Assembly (NCBI GenBank): GCA_903837815.1
Contig: CAILWD010000071.1
Span: forward strand, 1 to 11,206
DNA: 11,206 nt
Source of the DNA: an uncultured Chloroflexota bacterium
GTDB taxonomy: Bacteria; Chloroflexota; Anaerolineae; Anaerolineales; Villigracilaceae
Reading direction: 5' to 3'
Both the position numbers and the translations under genes were made by a program. The notes under the pieces were generated by a model, which saw only the letters and a list, made by a program, of their open reading frames with translations, was not told where the DNA came from and ran no database searches. Positions within the stretch are counted from its first letter, which is position 1, and every line of letters starts with the position of its first letter. Positions 5,373 to 11,206 of the stretch are shown piece after piece.

Positions 5373-5794
5373 TGAACGGAAATGATTTTATGGCTTGGGT
5401 TTTGCGCTCGCCGTTTCACGGCGTATTGAGCAACGGCATGATGCTCATCACGATTACAGGGCGCAAAACGGGCAAAGCCTACACAACCCCGGTGGGCTAT
5501 TATCTTCAAGATGAATACTTGTGGGTGCTGACCAGCCGCGAAAGGAAGTGGTGGCGAAATTTGCAGGGTGGGGCAAAGGTTCAATTGCTGTTGCGGCGCA
5601 AGCCTGTTACGGGGATGGCGGATATCGAGTTGGATGAGGAATCCGTCGCGGTGCGCATGGTCGAGTATCTTCGTCACATGCCACAGGCGGCGAAACCAAT
5701 GGGCATCTGCATGGAGAATAAAGTTCCGAACGCCGCAGATATTGCCCGCGTGGCGAAAGAGCGTTTATTTATCAGGATCGATTTGGCGGGTTGA
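5372..5794 (+). CDS. Ddn/DUF385-type nitroreductase family deazaflavin-dependent oxidoreductase
   Basis: A 140-residue protein of the flavin-split-barrel class related to mycobacterial Ddn. It shows Leu-Ile-Thr-Ile-Thr-Gly-Arg-Lys-Thr-Gly-Lys (25-35), Thr-Thr-Pro-Val-Gly-Tyr-Tyr (38-44), Trp-Val-Leu-Thr-Ser-Arg (51-56) and Trp-Trp-Arg-Asn-Leu-Gln-Gly-Gly (60-67). These motifs bind the cofactor phosphate and ring in the family. Members often use F420H2 to reduce quinones, nitro compounds or enones, while some bind FMN or other ligands; the cofactor cannot be decided from sequence. Its ATG overlaps the radical SAM stop (TAATG), with GGAG ten bases upstream, so translation is coupled and the two proteins are likely needed together. 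It is the last gene of the operon. Confidence 0.85.
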   Translation: MNGNDFMAWVLRSPFHGVLSNGMMLITITGRKTGKAYTTPVGYYLQDEYLWVLTSRERKWWRNLQGGAKVQLLLRRKPVTGMADIELDEESVAVRMVEYLRHMPQAAKPMGICMENKVPNAADIARVAKERLFIRIDLAG

Positions 5795-5809
5795 TTTCTT
5801 GAATGAATG

Positions 5810-5852
5810 AAAACGCGCCCAGCCTTTCTTTGAGCCGGGCGCGTTTTGTTTT
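5810..5852 (+). terminator. Strong hairpin terminator after the radical SAM operon
   Basis: An 11-bp GC-rich perfect stem (AAAACGCGCCC at 5810-5820 with its complement at 5837-5847) has a 16-base loop and is followed by GTTTTT. The minus strand keeps only TTTT from the stem itself, so it may also serve, less well, the converging EamA gene ending at 5872. Confidence 0.85.
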
Positions 5853-5871
5853 TGCCATGCTAAAGGCGGAT

Positions 5872-6294
5872 TTAGATGGTCAGGGTGATGATGCCGGCCA
5901 CGGTCAGCAGCGTTCCCATCACGACCTTCCAGGTGAGCGGTTCTCCGCCGATGATGATACCCATCAACGCGCCGAAGAGGGGGGAGGTGAACGCAATCGG
6001 CATCACGCGGTTGAGCGGCGCGCCTTTGATGGCGGCATAAAAACACAACATGCCGATAGCTCCAGCGACCACCCCGCCGCCGAGGACCATCATTGTTATA
6101 GCCTTGGGGCCCGCCTGCGGCAGGGTCTTCCACTGCGGGAAGGATACCGTGCCGAGGATGACCAGCGCCACCGCCGTGCGGATGGTGATTCCCATTTGCG
6201 GAGAGAGTCCGCCGAGGTGCAGTCCCTTCTTTTCAAAGTAGCCGCCGATTCCCCAGGCGGCGGCTGTGAGCAAGGCAAGCAATTGTGGATTCAT
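5872..6294 (-). CDS. Single-domain EamA/DMT-superfamily transporter (5 TM)
   Basis: A 140-residue membrane protein equal to one EamA domain. The five predicted helices lie at about 3-20, 35-51, 65-88, 96-116 and 123-140, with Ala-Ala-Ala-Trp-Gly-Ile-Gly-Gly-Tyr-Phe near the start. The fourth helix holds Val-Met-Pro-Ile-Ala-Phe-Thr-Ser-Pro-Leu-Phe-Gly, followed by Gly-Gly-Glu-Pro-Leu-Thr (116-121), the usual end-of-domain signature. Drug/metabolite transporters mostly have two such domains; the half-size form must work as a dimer, like SMR proteins. It is not a truncation: it has a proper start with AGGAGA five bases upstream, a full domain and a normal stop. The substrate cannot be read. It is monocistronic, with a structured leader that may control it. 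Confidence 0.83.
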   Translation of the reverse strand: MNPQLLALLTAAAWGIGGYFEKKGLHLGGLSPQMGITIRTAVALVILGTVSFPQWKTLPQAGPKAITMMVLGGGVVAGAIGMLCFYAAIKGAPLNRVMPIAFTSPLFGALMGIIIGGEPLTWKVVMGTLLTVAGIITLTI

Positions 6295-6299
6295 GATTT

Positions 6300-6368
6300 T
6301 CTCCTGTTTTTTGTGTCGTCCCGAAGGTTTGCTGGAGATAAGCCTGAATCGCAGAATCCTTCGGGACG
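6300..6368 (-). promoter_or_regulatory. Leader hairpin of the single-domain EamA gene with an anti-SD in its loop
   Basis: An 11-bp perfect inverted repeat, CGTCCCGAAGG on the minus strand (6368-6358) with CCTTCGGGACG (6327-6317), encloses a 30-base loop. The loop contains TCTCC (6338-6334), exactly complementary to the GGAGA of the EamA ribosome site (6304-6300). No T tract follows on either strand, so it is not a terminator. It could hide or expose the ribosome site; this is an inference from complementarity only. Confidence 0.4.
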
Positions 6369-6513
6369 TTTATATCGTTTTGCGCGCAGGGATTTTACAT
6401 GAACGGGCTTCCGCCTGAAACCGCATAAAGTCACAAGAATACCTTGTCAAAGGATACGATTTCGATTAAATCTCCCGCTGTTGAATGGGATGTTTTGATG
6501 TAAAATTGCGCCC
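6369..6513. other. Intergenic region between divergent EamA and glgA
   Basis: The 219-base gap between the two start codons has no convincing gene. It holds the EamA leader hairpin on one side and the glgA promoter on the other. On the minus strand TATAAA (6374-6369) is a possible -10 without a good -35. TTGTCA (6444-6449) with TTAAAT (6466-6471) at 16 bases is a possible second, upstream glgA promoter. Confidence 0.4.
6501..6513 (+). promoter_or_regulatory. -10 box placed for leaderless glgA transcription
   Basis: TAAAAT at 6501-6506 ends seven bases before the glgA ATG at 6514, which puts the expected transcription start on or next to the A of the start codon. No Shine-Dalgarno precedes this ATG. 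The -35 is weak (a TTGAAT at 6481 is too close at 14 bases). Confidence 0.5.
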
Positions 6514-7947
6514 ATGCCCCAAACAATCAACATCCTATTTCTTGCCTCCGAAGCCGAACCTTTCATCAAGGTGGGTGGATTGGGTGACGTGGCTGGTTCC
6601 CTGCCCCGCGCCCTGCGCGCCCTCTCGACCGAAGATTTGAAACTCGATGTGCGGCTGGTACTGCCGCATCACCCGGCGGTCAAGGCGGAAAGCCTCAAAC
6701 CCCTCGGCATGTTTTCGATTTTGCGTAACGGCGTCGAGATTCAGGTTGAAGCGTCGGAAACCGTCTTGAACGGAATGCCCGTCTACCTGATCGGCGGGGA
6801 ACCGATCCGCGCAAGCGGCTCGGTCTATTCTTTGAACTCCGCGCTCGATGCAGAAAAGTACGCATTCTTCTCGCTCGCAGCCCTTGAACTGGTTAACCAC
6901 ACGCGAAGCGACTGGCAGCCCGACGTGCTTCACGGCAACGACTGGCATACCGCCTTGAGCATGTACGGCTCTCTCACTAAACGATGGGAAGAGGGAACAC
7001 GTCACGTGGCATCGGTCATCACCCTGCACAACCTCCCCTTCATGGGACCCGACGCCAGCGCCATCATCGAAAGCTACGGCCTCAAACTCGCCCAAACCGA
7101 CCTGCCCGAATGGGCGCGGGTCATGCCCCTGCCGTTGGGGCTTTGGGCTTCGGACGCAATTGTCGCCGTGTCGCCAACTTACGGCAGGGAAATCCTCACC
7201 CCCGAATTCGGCTGCGGACTCGATGAGTTTTTGAATTCGCGCGGCGAAGCAGTCAGCGGCATCCTCAACGGCCTGGACGTGGATTCATTCGACCCTGCCG
7301 TTGACCCAGCCCTCGGCGCGAACTTCGACATTCTCTCGCTCGAAAAACGCGCGGGCAACAAAGCCCTTTTACAGGAAAGACTCGGACTGCCTCGCGACCC
7401 CGAAACCCCGCTGCTGGCGACCGTCTCGCGCATGGACATCCAAAAAGGAATCGACATGGTCTTCTCCGCGTTGAAGATGATGAAGAAGACCAAATGGCAG
7501 GCCGTGATTTTGGGCACAGGCGACCCGAAACTCGAAGCCGCCGCAATGAAATTGCAGGAAGAATTACCAGACCGCGTCAAAGTTGAAACCCGCTACGATG
7601 CCGGGCTTGCGCGCCAAATCTACGCCGGCTCCGACATGTTCCTCATGCCGTCCCGCTACGAACCCTGCGGGCTTTCACAAATGATTGCCATGCGCTATGG
7701 CTGCGTGCCCATTGTCCGCGCGGCGGGCGGCTTGAACGACACGGTCAAGCATGGCGTCACAGGCTTCGTTTTCGAAAAAGCCCATCACATGGCGCTTGCC
7801 GCCGCGATCAAATCTGCAATCAAGGTATTTGCCGAACGCGAAAAATGGCAATCGCTTCAACGCGCCGGCATGGCACAGGATTTCTCCTGGGAAAACTCCG
7901 CCAGAAAATATCTCGAACTCTACCAATCCCTCCTCAAAAAAGCATGA
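6514..7947 (+). CDS. glgA: Glycogen synthase (ADP-glucose type, GT5)
   Basis: A 477-residue GT-B glycosyltransferase that transfers glucose from ADP-glucose to the non-reducing end of alpha-1,4-glucan in the cytoplasm. It begins with the donor-binding Lys-Val-Gly-Gly-Leu-Gly-Asp-Val (19-26). His-Gly-Asn-Asp-Trp-His-Thr (140-146) is the GT5 acceptor-side motif and Asn-Gly-Leu-Asp (252-255) the domain linker. Arg306 with Gln-Lys-Gly-Ile-Asp (310-314) contacts phosphate, and Arg-Tyr-Glu-Pro-Cys-Gly-Leu-Ser-Gln (381-389) includes the catalytic-site Glu383. Ala-Gly-Gly-Leu-Asn-Asp-Thr-Val (404-411) completes the donor site. The size matches bacterial GlgA. The start is the only reasonable ATG and has no ribosome site, which fits leaderless initiation. 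The stop overlaps the malQ start (ATGA). glgC and glgB are not in the window. Confidence 0.94.
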   Translation: MPQTINILFLASEAEPFIKVGGLGDVAGSLPRALRALSTEDLKLDVRLVLPHHPAVKAESLKPLGMFSILRNGVEIQVEASETVLNGMPVYLIGGEPIRASGSVYSLNSALDAEKYAFFSLAALELVNHTRSDWQPDVLHGNDWHTALSMYGSLTKRWEEGTRHVASVITLHNLPFMGPDASAIIESYGLKLAQTDLPEWARVMPLPLGLWASDAIVAVSPTYGREILTPEFGCGLDEFLNSRGEAVSGILNGLDVDSFDPAVDPALGANFDILSLEKRAGNKALLQERLGLPRDPETPLLATVSRMDIQKGIDMVFSALKMMKKTKWQAVILGTGDPKLEAAAMKLQEELPDRVKVETRYDAGLARQIYAGSDMFLMPSRYEPCGLSQMIAMRYGCVPIVRAAGGLNDTVKHGVTGFVFEKAHHMALAAAIKSAIKVFAEREKWQSLQRAGMAQDFSWENSARKYLELYQSLLKKA

Positions 7948-9449
7948 CCTTCAAACGCTCCTCTGGCATCCTCCTTCATCCCTCCAGCCTGCCAGGCCCC
8001 TATGGTATTGGCGACCTCGGTCCGCAGGCATATCGTTTTCTCGATTGGCTTTCTTCCACGGGATGCAAACTCTGGCAGGCGCTTCCACTGGGCCCCACCG
8101 GCTACGGCGACTCGCCCTATCAATGTTTTTCCGCCTTCGCTGGGAATCCCTATCTGCTCAGCCCCGACGACCTGCTTGCCGATGGATTGCTGACTCAGGC
8201 AGATTTAGACTCGCTGCGCGACCTGCCTGCCTCCCACGTGGATTTTGGTCAACTGATTCCCCGCAAACTGGCTCTGTTACAAAAAGCCTTCGCCTCCTTT
8301 CAATCTTCGCCTGAAACCCTGCGCCCCGCCTTCGATTATTTCTGCGCTACGAATTCCTCCTGGCTCGATGACTACACCCTCTTCATGGCGTTGAAAGAAG
8401 CCAACGGCGGCGGCGCGTGGAACGGCTGGGACGAGTCACTCCGCTCTCGCAAGAAGACCGCCCTGCGCAAGGCGCAAAAAGAACTTGCCGAAAGCATCCA
8501 ACGCCACGCCTTTTATCAATTCCTCTTTTTCCGCCAGTGGGAGAAATTACGCAAGTATGCCAACGAACGCGGCATCCAGATTATCGGCGACCTCCCGATT
8601 TTTGTCGCCAATGACTCGGCAGACGTTTGGGCACATCCCGACCTGTTTTTCATGGACAAGGCGGGCAACCCCACCGTTGTAGCAGGTGTTCCACCCGACT
8701 TTTTCTCCGAACATGGCCAGTTGTGGGGCAACCCGCTCTATAATTGGAAAGCCCATAAAAAAGACGGTTACGCCTGGTGGCTTTCGCGCGTCCGCGCTTC
8801 GCTGAATATTTTCGACATCCTGCGCTTCGACCACTTCCGTGGTTTCGCCGGCTATTACGAAATCCCCGCTGGTCACCCGACCGCTGAGTTTGGTCGCTGG
8901 GTTCCCGGCCCCGGCGCAGACTTGTTCCATGCCATCGACAAAGACCTCGGCAACGGCTTGCTCGTCCCCGGTACGGGTCTGCCTTTCATCGCCGAAGATT
9001 TGGGAGTCATCACCCCGGACGTCGTCGAGTTGCTAGAAGCCTTCAACCTGCCCGGTATGAAAGTCTTGCAATTTGGTTTTTCGGGACCAGAAAACCCCTT
9101 CCTGCCGCATAATTATGTTCCCAATTGCGTGGCGTACACCGGCACTCACGACAACGACACCGCGATGGGTTGGTTTTCCTCCGCTCCCCAGCATGAACGC
9201 GAGTTTGCCCAGCGTTACCTGCGGGTGGACGGCGGCAACTTCGCCTGGGACTTAATCCGCGCCGTGTGGGGCTCTGTCGCCGACATTGTTATGGCGCCCA
9301 TGCAGGATGTATTGAGTTGCGGCGGCGAAGCCCGCATGAACTACCCCAGCAGGCTCGGCGGCAACTGGTCATGGCGCATGAAAGACGAAGACATCAACGA
9401 CCATTTTGCAGGAAAACTGCGCGAACTGAATTGGATGTATTTGAGATAA
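7944..9449 (+). CDS. malQ: 4-alpha-glucanotransferase (amylomaltase, GH77)
   Basis: A 501-residue disproportionating enzyme that cuts and re-joins alpha-1,4-glucans, handling short maltodextrins in glycogen turnover. It opens with Ser-Ser-Gly-Ile-Leu-Leu-His-Pro-Ser-Ser-Leu-Pro (6-17) and Gln-Ala-Leu-Pro-Leu-Gly-Pro-Thr-Gly-Tyr-Gly-Asp-Ser-Pro-Tyr-Gln (45-60). The catalytic residues are all present: nucleophile Asp296 in Arg-Phe-Asp-His-Phe-Arg-Gly, acid/base Glu351 in Ile-Ala-Glu-Asp-Leu-Gly, and Asp403 in Thr-His-Asp-Asn-Asp-Thr. The length is that of the bacterial Thermus-type enzyme, without the N-terminal extension of E. coli MalQ. I start at 7944, where ATG overlaps the glgA TGA; a 33-residue upstream extension in the same frame lies inside glgA and is not family-like. 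There is no clear ribosome site, so translation is probably coupled to glgA. Confidence 0.95.
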   Translation: MTFKRSSGILLHPSSLPGPYGIGDLGPQAYRFLDWLSSTGCKLWQALPLGPTGYGDSPYQCFSAFAGNPYLLSPDDLLADGLLTQADLDSLRDLPASHVDFGQLIPRKLALLQKAFASFQSSPETLRPAFDYFCATNSSWLDDYTLFMALKEANGGGAWNGWDESLRSRKKTALRKAQKELAESIQRHAFYQFLFFRQWEKLRKYANERGIQIIGDLPIFVANDSADVWAHPDLFFMDKAGNPTVVAGVPPDFFSEHGQLWGNPLYNWKAHKKDGYAWWLSRVRASLNIFDILRFDHFRGFAGYYEIPAGHPTAEFGRWVPGPGADLFHAIDKDLGNGLLVPGTGLPFIAEDLGVITPDVVELLEAFNLPGMKVLQFGFSGPENPFLPHNYVPNCVAYTGTHDNDTAMGWFSSAPQHEREFAQRYLRVDGGNFAWDLIRAVWGSVADIVMAPMQDVLSCGGEARMNYPSRLGGNWSWRMKDEDINDHFAGKLRELNWMYLR

Positions 9450-9489
9450 GAAGTAAAAAGTGAGAAGGTAACTTCTCACTTTTTACTTC
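9450..9489. terminator. 18-bp perfect hairpin between converging malQ and ybaK-like genes
   Basis: Bases 9450-9467 pair perfectly with 9472-9489 around a 4-base GTAA loop. The arm begins immediately after the malQ TAA and the other arm ends one base before the stop of the converging gene. T runs lie inside the stem on both strands rather than after it, so it is an atypical bidirectional terminator. Confidence 0.65.
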
Positions 9490-9498
9490 ATTACTGAT
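9450..9498. repeat. Heptad-periodic tract forming the malQ 3' hairpin
   Basis: Reading in steps of seven gives GAAGTAA, AAAGTGA and GAAGGTA, then ACTTCTC, ACTTTTT, ACTTCAT and TACTGAT. Three units of one orientation are followed by units of the complementary sense, so the hairpin is an inverted array of degenerate heptads. The last units run into the 3' end of the deacylase gene. Confidence 0.45.
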
Positions 9499-9970
9499 TT
9501 TCTCTCTCCGTCAAATTCACCACAATCGCATGGCTTGCCTTCACCAGGTTATCGGGGGTAATCATGATTTCCTCGCCCCACTGCCCGCCGCCTGTGCCGA
9601 GGATGGGCTCGTTCATCAAACTCGCTTCGAGGAAGGAGCGAAATCCTTCGGGCTGCCAGCCAAAAGCGGGGATTGAACCGATCACGTAGCCGGTGGTTTG
9701 CTTCACGACTTCGGGCTCTGCCATCTTGATGTTGCGCGAACCGATTGCCCGCTTTAAATTTCCTGAAATCGCATTCTGGTCGCCGCCGAGCATGACGAGG
9801 ACTCGTTCCCCCGTATCCACTTGAAAGATGAGCGTCTTCACGGCTTGCCGCTCCGAGAAGCCCAGCGCGTGCGCCACATTTGCCGCGCCTTTCTCGGTCT
9901 GCGGCGAGAAACTTTGGGCTTCGTAGGGAATGTTGTTTTTGTCCAGATAAAGGTGGGAGGGGAGTTTCAT
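9491..9970 (-). CDS. YbaK/ProX-type aminoacyl-tRNA deacylase
   Basis: A 159-residue protein of the YbaK/ProXp editing family, whose members hydrolyse mischarged aminoacyl-tRNA (Cys-tRNA-Pro or Ala-tRNA-Pro). Visible are Ala-Val-Lys-Thr-Leu-Ile-Phe (43-49), whose Lys45 matches the family's active-site lysine. Also present are Leu-Val-Met-Leu-Gly-Gly-Asp, Gly-Tyr-Val-Ile-Gly-Ser-Ile-Pro-Ala-Phe-Gly (the Gly-x-x-Pro loop, near 94-104) and Gly-Thr-Gly-Gly-Gly before Ile-Thr-Pro. The length is normal for free-standing members. Which mischarged tRNA it edits cannot be told. The ATG lacks a strong ribosome site and lies 10 bases after the stop of the upstream EamA gene, so it is probably co-transcribed and perhaps translationally coupled. 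Confidence 0.88.
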   Translation of the reverse strand: MKLPSHLYLDKNNIPYEAQSFSPQTEKGAANVAHALGFSERQAVKTLIFQVDTGERVLVMLGGDQNAISGNLKRAIGSRNIKMAEPEVVKQTTGYVIGSIPAFGWQPEGFRSFLEASLMNEPILGTGGGQWGEEIMITPDNLVKASHAIVVNLTERENQ

Positions 9971-9980
9971 GTTTCTTGAT

Positions 9981-10901
9981 TCACTTTCGAGATGATGCGA
10001 GATAGATTCCTGTCAGAATGAAAACGCCGCCGACGATGGTTGCAACACCTGGGGTTTCCTTCAAAATGAAGAATGCCAGGATGGCGGAGCCGATGGGTTC
10101 GCCCAGCGTGGTGACGGCAACCAGCGCGGCGGGGAGATATTTCAACGCCCAATTATACGTGGAGTGTCCGACCAGTTGGGGCAGCGCCGCCAGCAGGAAG
10201 ATCCAGCCGTAGGTTTTTGGCGCGTACCCAAATGGAGAGTCTCCCGCCGCAAACATGATGCCGATCAATACAATTGCCGCAAATCCATACACCATAAAAA
10301 TGTACGGGATCAGGGAAATGTTCGCCCGTAGTTTCCTGCCGATGATGAGGTAGCCGGTCACTGTCCAAGCGCCAGCCAGCGCCAGAAAATTGCCGAACAT
10401 GGCGCGTCCCTGTAAAACATCTTGCAGGGCAGGGCAGGATAATCCGGCATCCCAAACACAGGCGTCGGACAACCCGATGATGGTTCCGCCGAGAAGCGAA
10501 AGTCCCAGCCCGACGAGCGCTGTCTTTGCCAGACGTTCATTCAACAATACGGGGGAGAGCAGCGCCACCCAAAGCGGACCGGTGCTGACGAAGACCACCG
10601 AGCTCGCCACGCTGGTATATTCGAGCGATGAAATCCATGTGGCGAAATGCAGGGCAAGGAAAATACCCGAGAACAGCCCCGCCAGAATCTCAGTCCGCGT
10701 GAAGTGTTTCAATTCTTCGCGGTGTTTGACGAGGGCAACCGGCGTAAGGATGATTGTCGCGAACGTCAGGCGCAGGGCGGCAATCACCAGCGAAGGCGCG
10801 CCGTCGATTTGTGCAAAACGAATGAAGATGCTCGCAGTAGATACTGCAAGTATGGCAATCAAGATCGCGAATGGCAGCAAGAGTTGGGGACGTTGATTCA
10901 T
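9981..10901 (-). CDS. Two-domain EamA/DMT-superfamily transporter (10 TM)
   Basis: A 306-residue inner-membrane transporter with two EamA repeats, about residues 13-145 and 168-303, and ten hydrophobic segments. Repeat one shows Ala-Leu-Arg-Leu-Thr-Phe (42-47) and Leu-Asn-Glu-Arg-Leu (120-124). Repeat two has the typical Leu-Gly-Glu-Pro-Ile-Gly-Ser-Ala-Ile-Leu-Ala (266-276) followed by Lys-Glu-Thr-Pro (281-284). A loop of about 22 residues between the repeats contains Cys148 and Cys156, which could form a disulfide if it faces the periplasm. The family exports or imports metabolites and drugs; the substrate is not predictable. The ATG at 10901 has no ribosome site. A weak minus-strand promoter (TCCACA at 10940-10935, 17 bases, TAAACT at 10917-10912) would start transcription about four bases before it, so it may be near-leaderless. 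Confidence 0.88.
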   Translation of the reverse strand: MNQRPQLLLPFAILIAILAVSTASIFIRFAQIDGAPSLVIAALRLTFATIILTPVALVKHREELKHFTRTEILAGLFSGIFLALHFATWISSLEYTSVASSVVFVSTGPLWVALLSPVLLNERLAKTALVGLGLSLLGGTIIGLSDACVWDAGLSCPALQDVLQGRAMFGNFLALAGAWTVTGYLIIGRKLRANISLIPYIFMVYGFAAIVLIGIMFAAGDSPFGYAPKTYGWIFLLAALPQLVGHSTYNWALKYLPAALVAVTTLGEPIGSAILAFFILKETPGVATIVGGVFILTGIYLASSRK

Positions 10902-10911
10902 AATGGGTCAG

Positions 10912-10940
10912 AGTTTACCGCAACTGACAACTTGTGTGGA
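10912..10940 (-). promoter_or_regulatory. Possible promoter of the two-domain EamA gene
   Basis: On the minus strand TCCACA and TAAACT are 17 bases apart, each matching consensus at four of six positions. The predicted start lies only about four bases before the ATG. It is back to back with the strong plus-strand promoter at 10944. Confidence 0.35.
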
Positions 10941-10943
10941 ATC

Positions 10944-10972
10944 TTGTCATTCAGTGCAAGATATGCTAGTAT
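10944..10972 (+). promoter_or_regulatory. Extended -10 sigma70 promoter of the small helical protein gene
   Basis: TTGTCA (10944-10949), exactly 17 bases, then TAGTAT (10967-10972) preceded by TGC (10964-10966), an extended -10. Transcription would begin near 10979 with a leader of about 29 bases holding AAGGAG. Confidence 0.8.
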
Positions 10973-11007
10973 GCTGTTAAGTCGTCATCAAAAAGGAGAT
11001 GTGTAAA

Positions 11008-11206
11008 ATGTCCAGCATGAAAAAAGAAATTGCAGGGTTGGTTACGAAAAAAGTGGGAATCCCCGCCGATAAGGCGGAGCAGGCTGTCGAGGTGGTCTTG
11101 AATTTTGTCAAACAGAAACTGCCGCCTGCGGTTGCGGGTCAGGTGGATGCTGTCCTTGAAGGAAATGTTGACCTGAGTGATGGCATTGGTCTTGACGATG
11201 CGGCCG
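11008..11206 (+). CDS. Small helical protein of unknown function (3' end outside window)
   Basis: The first 66 codons of a gene that runs off the window. The ATG has AAGGAG at 10993-10998, nine bases upstream, and a well-formed promoter before that. The peptide is strongly helical and charged: a lysine-rich first helix (4-16), Gly-Ile-Pro-Ala-Asp-Lys-Ala-Glu-Gln-Ala-Val (17-27), a second helix, then Lys-Leu-Pro-Pro-Ala-Val-Ala-Gly-Gln-Val-Asp-Ala-Val-Leu (37-50), and an acidic Gly-rich stretch to the edge. This pattern recalls small DUF2267/DUF937-like cytoplasmic proteins. HU was considered because of the Lys-rich start, but its Gly-Arg-Asn-Pro region is not seen. No function is assigned. 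Confidence 0.75.
   Translation, partial: MSSMKKEIAGLVTKKVGIPADKAEQAVEVVLNFVKQKLPPAVAGQVDAVLEGNVDLSDGIGLDDAA

Noticed and set aside
5803..6402. A 199-codon plus-strand frame across the EamA gene and its leader
   Set aside because: It starts inside a terminator stem, is antisense to a clear membrane protein, and its low-complexity His/Asp/Arg composition is typical of a shadow frame.
7845..7943. Upstream ATG extending malQ by 33 residues
   Set aside because: It lies inside glgA, has no ribosome site, and the added residues do not belong to GH77; the ATGA overlap at 7944 is the natural start.
11008..11206. Identification of the last gene as a nucleoid protein HU
   Set aside because: The Lys-rich start is suggestive, but the HU core motifs are absent and the Leu-Pro-Pro-Ala-Val-Ala-Gly-Gln pattern fits another small helical family.

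Overview
The window reads as a piece of chromosome from a free-living bacterium, most likely a member of the Chloroflexota (Anaerolineae type). The assignment is an inference. It rests on the moderately high GC content, a lipoprotein with Pro/Thr linkers around one SH3-like domain, the mix of gene families, and mixed SD-led and apparently SD-less starts. There are no rRNA or tRNA genes, no CRISPR array, no insertion sequence and no phage genes. Most of it is ordinary housekeeping and accessory metabolism.

Layout. (1) 1-131 is the 3' end of a plus-strand membrane protein gene, closed by a clear intrinsic terminator. (2) 215-4401 is a minus-strand block. In transcription order it holds upp (uracil salvage), a short remnant that looks like the N-terminus of an alpha/beta hydrolase, an ICMT/PEMT-type membrane methyltransferase and a tightly linked amidase-signature hydrolase closed by a terminator. 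A DUF1801 protein and an SH3 lipoprotein with its own promoter follow. (3) 4509-5794 is a plus-strand two-gene operon: a radical SAM protein with an auxiliary-cluster-like C-terminus, and a Ddn/F420-type flavin-split-barrel protein joined by a TAATG overlap. A strong hairpin terminator follows. (4) 5872-6294 (minus) is a single-domain, 5-TM EamA transporter with a structured leader. (5) 6514-9449 (plus) is a glycogen/alpha-glucan operon, glgA-malQ, joined by an ATGA overlap and apparently started as a leaderless mRNA. (6) 9491-10901 (minus) is a two-domain EamA transporter followed 10 nt later by a YbaK/ProX-type aminoacyl-tRNA deacylase. (7) 11008-end (plus) is the start of a small helical protein behind a well-formed sigma70 promoter.

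How the genes work together. GlgA would extend alpha-1,4-glucan from ADP-glucose and MalQ would rearrange or recycle maltodextrins, a coherent storage-polysaccharide pair. The radical SAM and Ddn-like proteins are probably co-translated and may form an uncharacterised redox or maturation pair. The methyltransferase and amidase are also probably co-transcribed. The other genes look independent.

The less ordinary signals are mostly outside the genes. Three intergenic tracts share a strict 7-base periodicity, one of them folding into an 18-bp perfect hairpin. A hydrolase gene fragment sits beside one of these tracts. The single-domain EamA gene has a leader hairpin whose loop is complementary to its own Shine-Dalgarno. 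I see no clear defence, secretion or mobile system.
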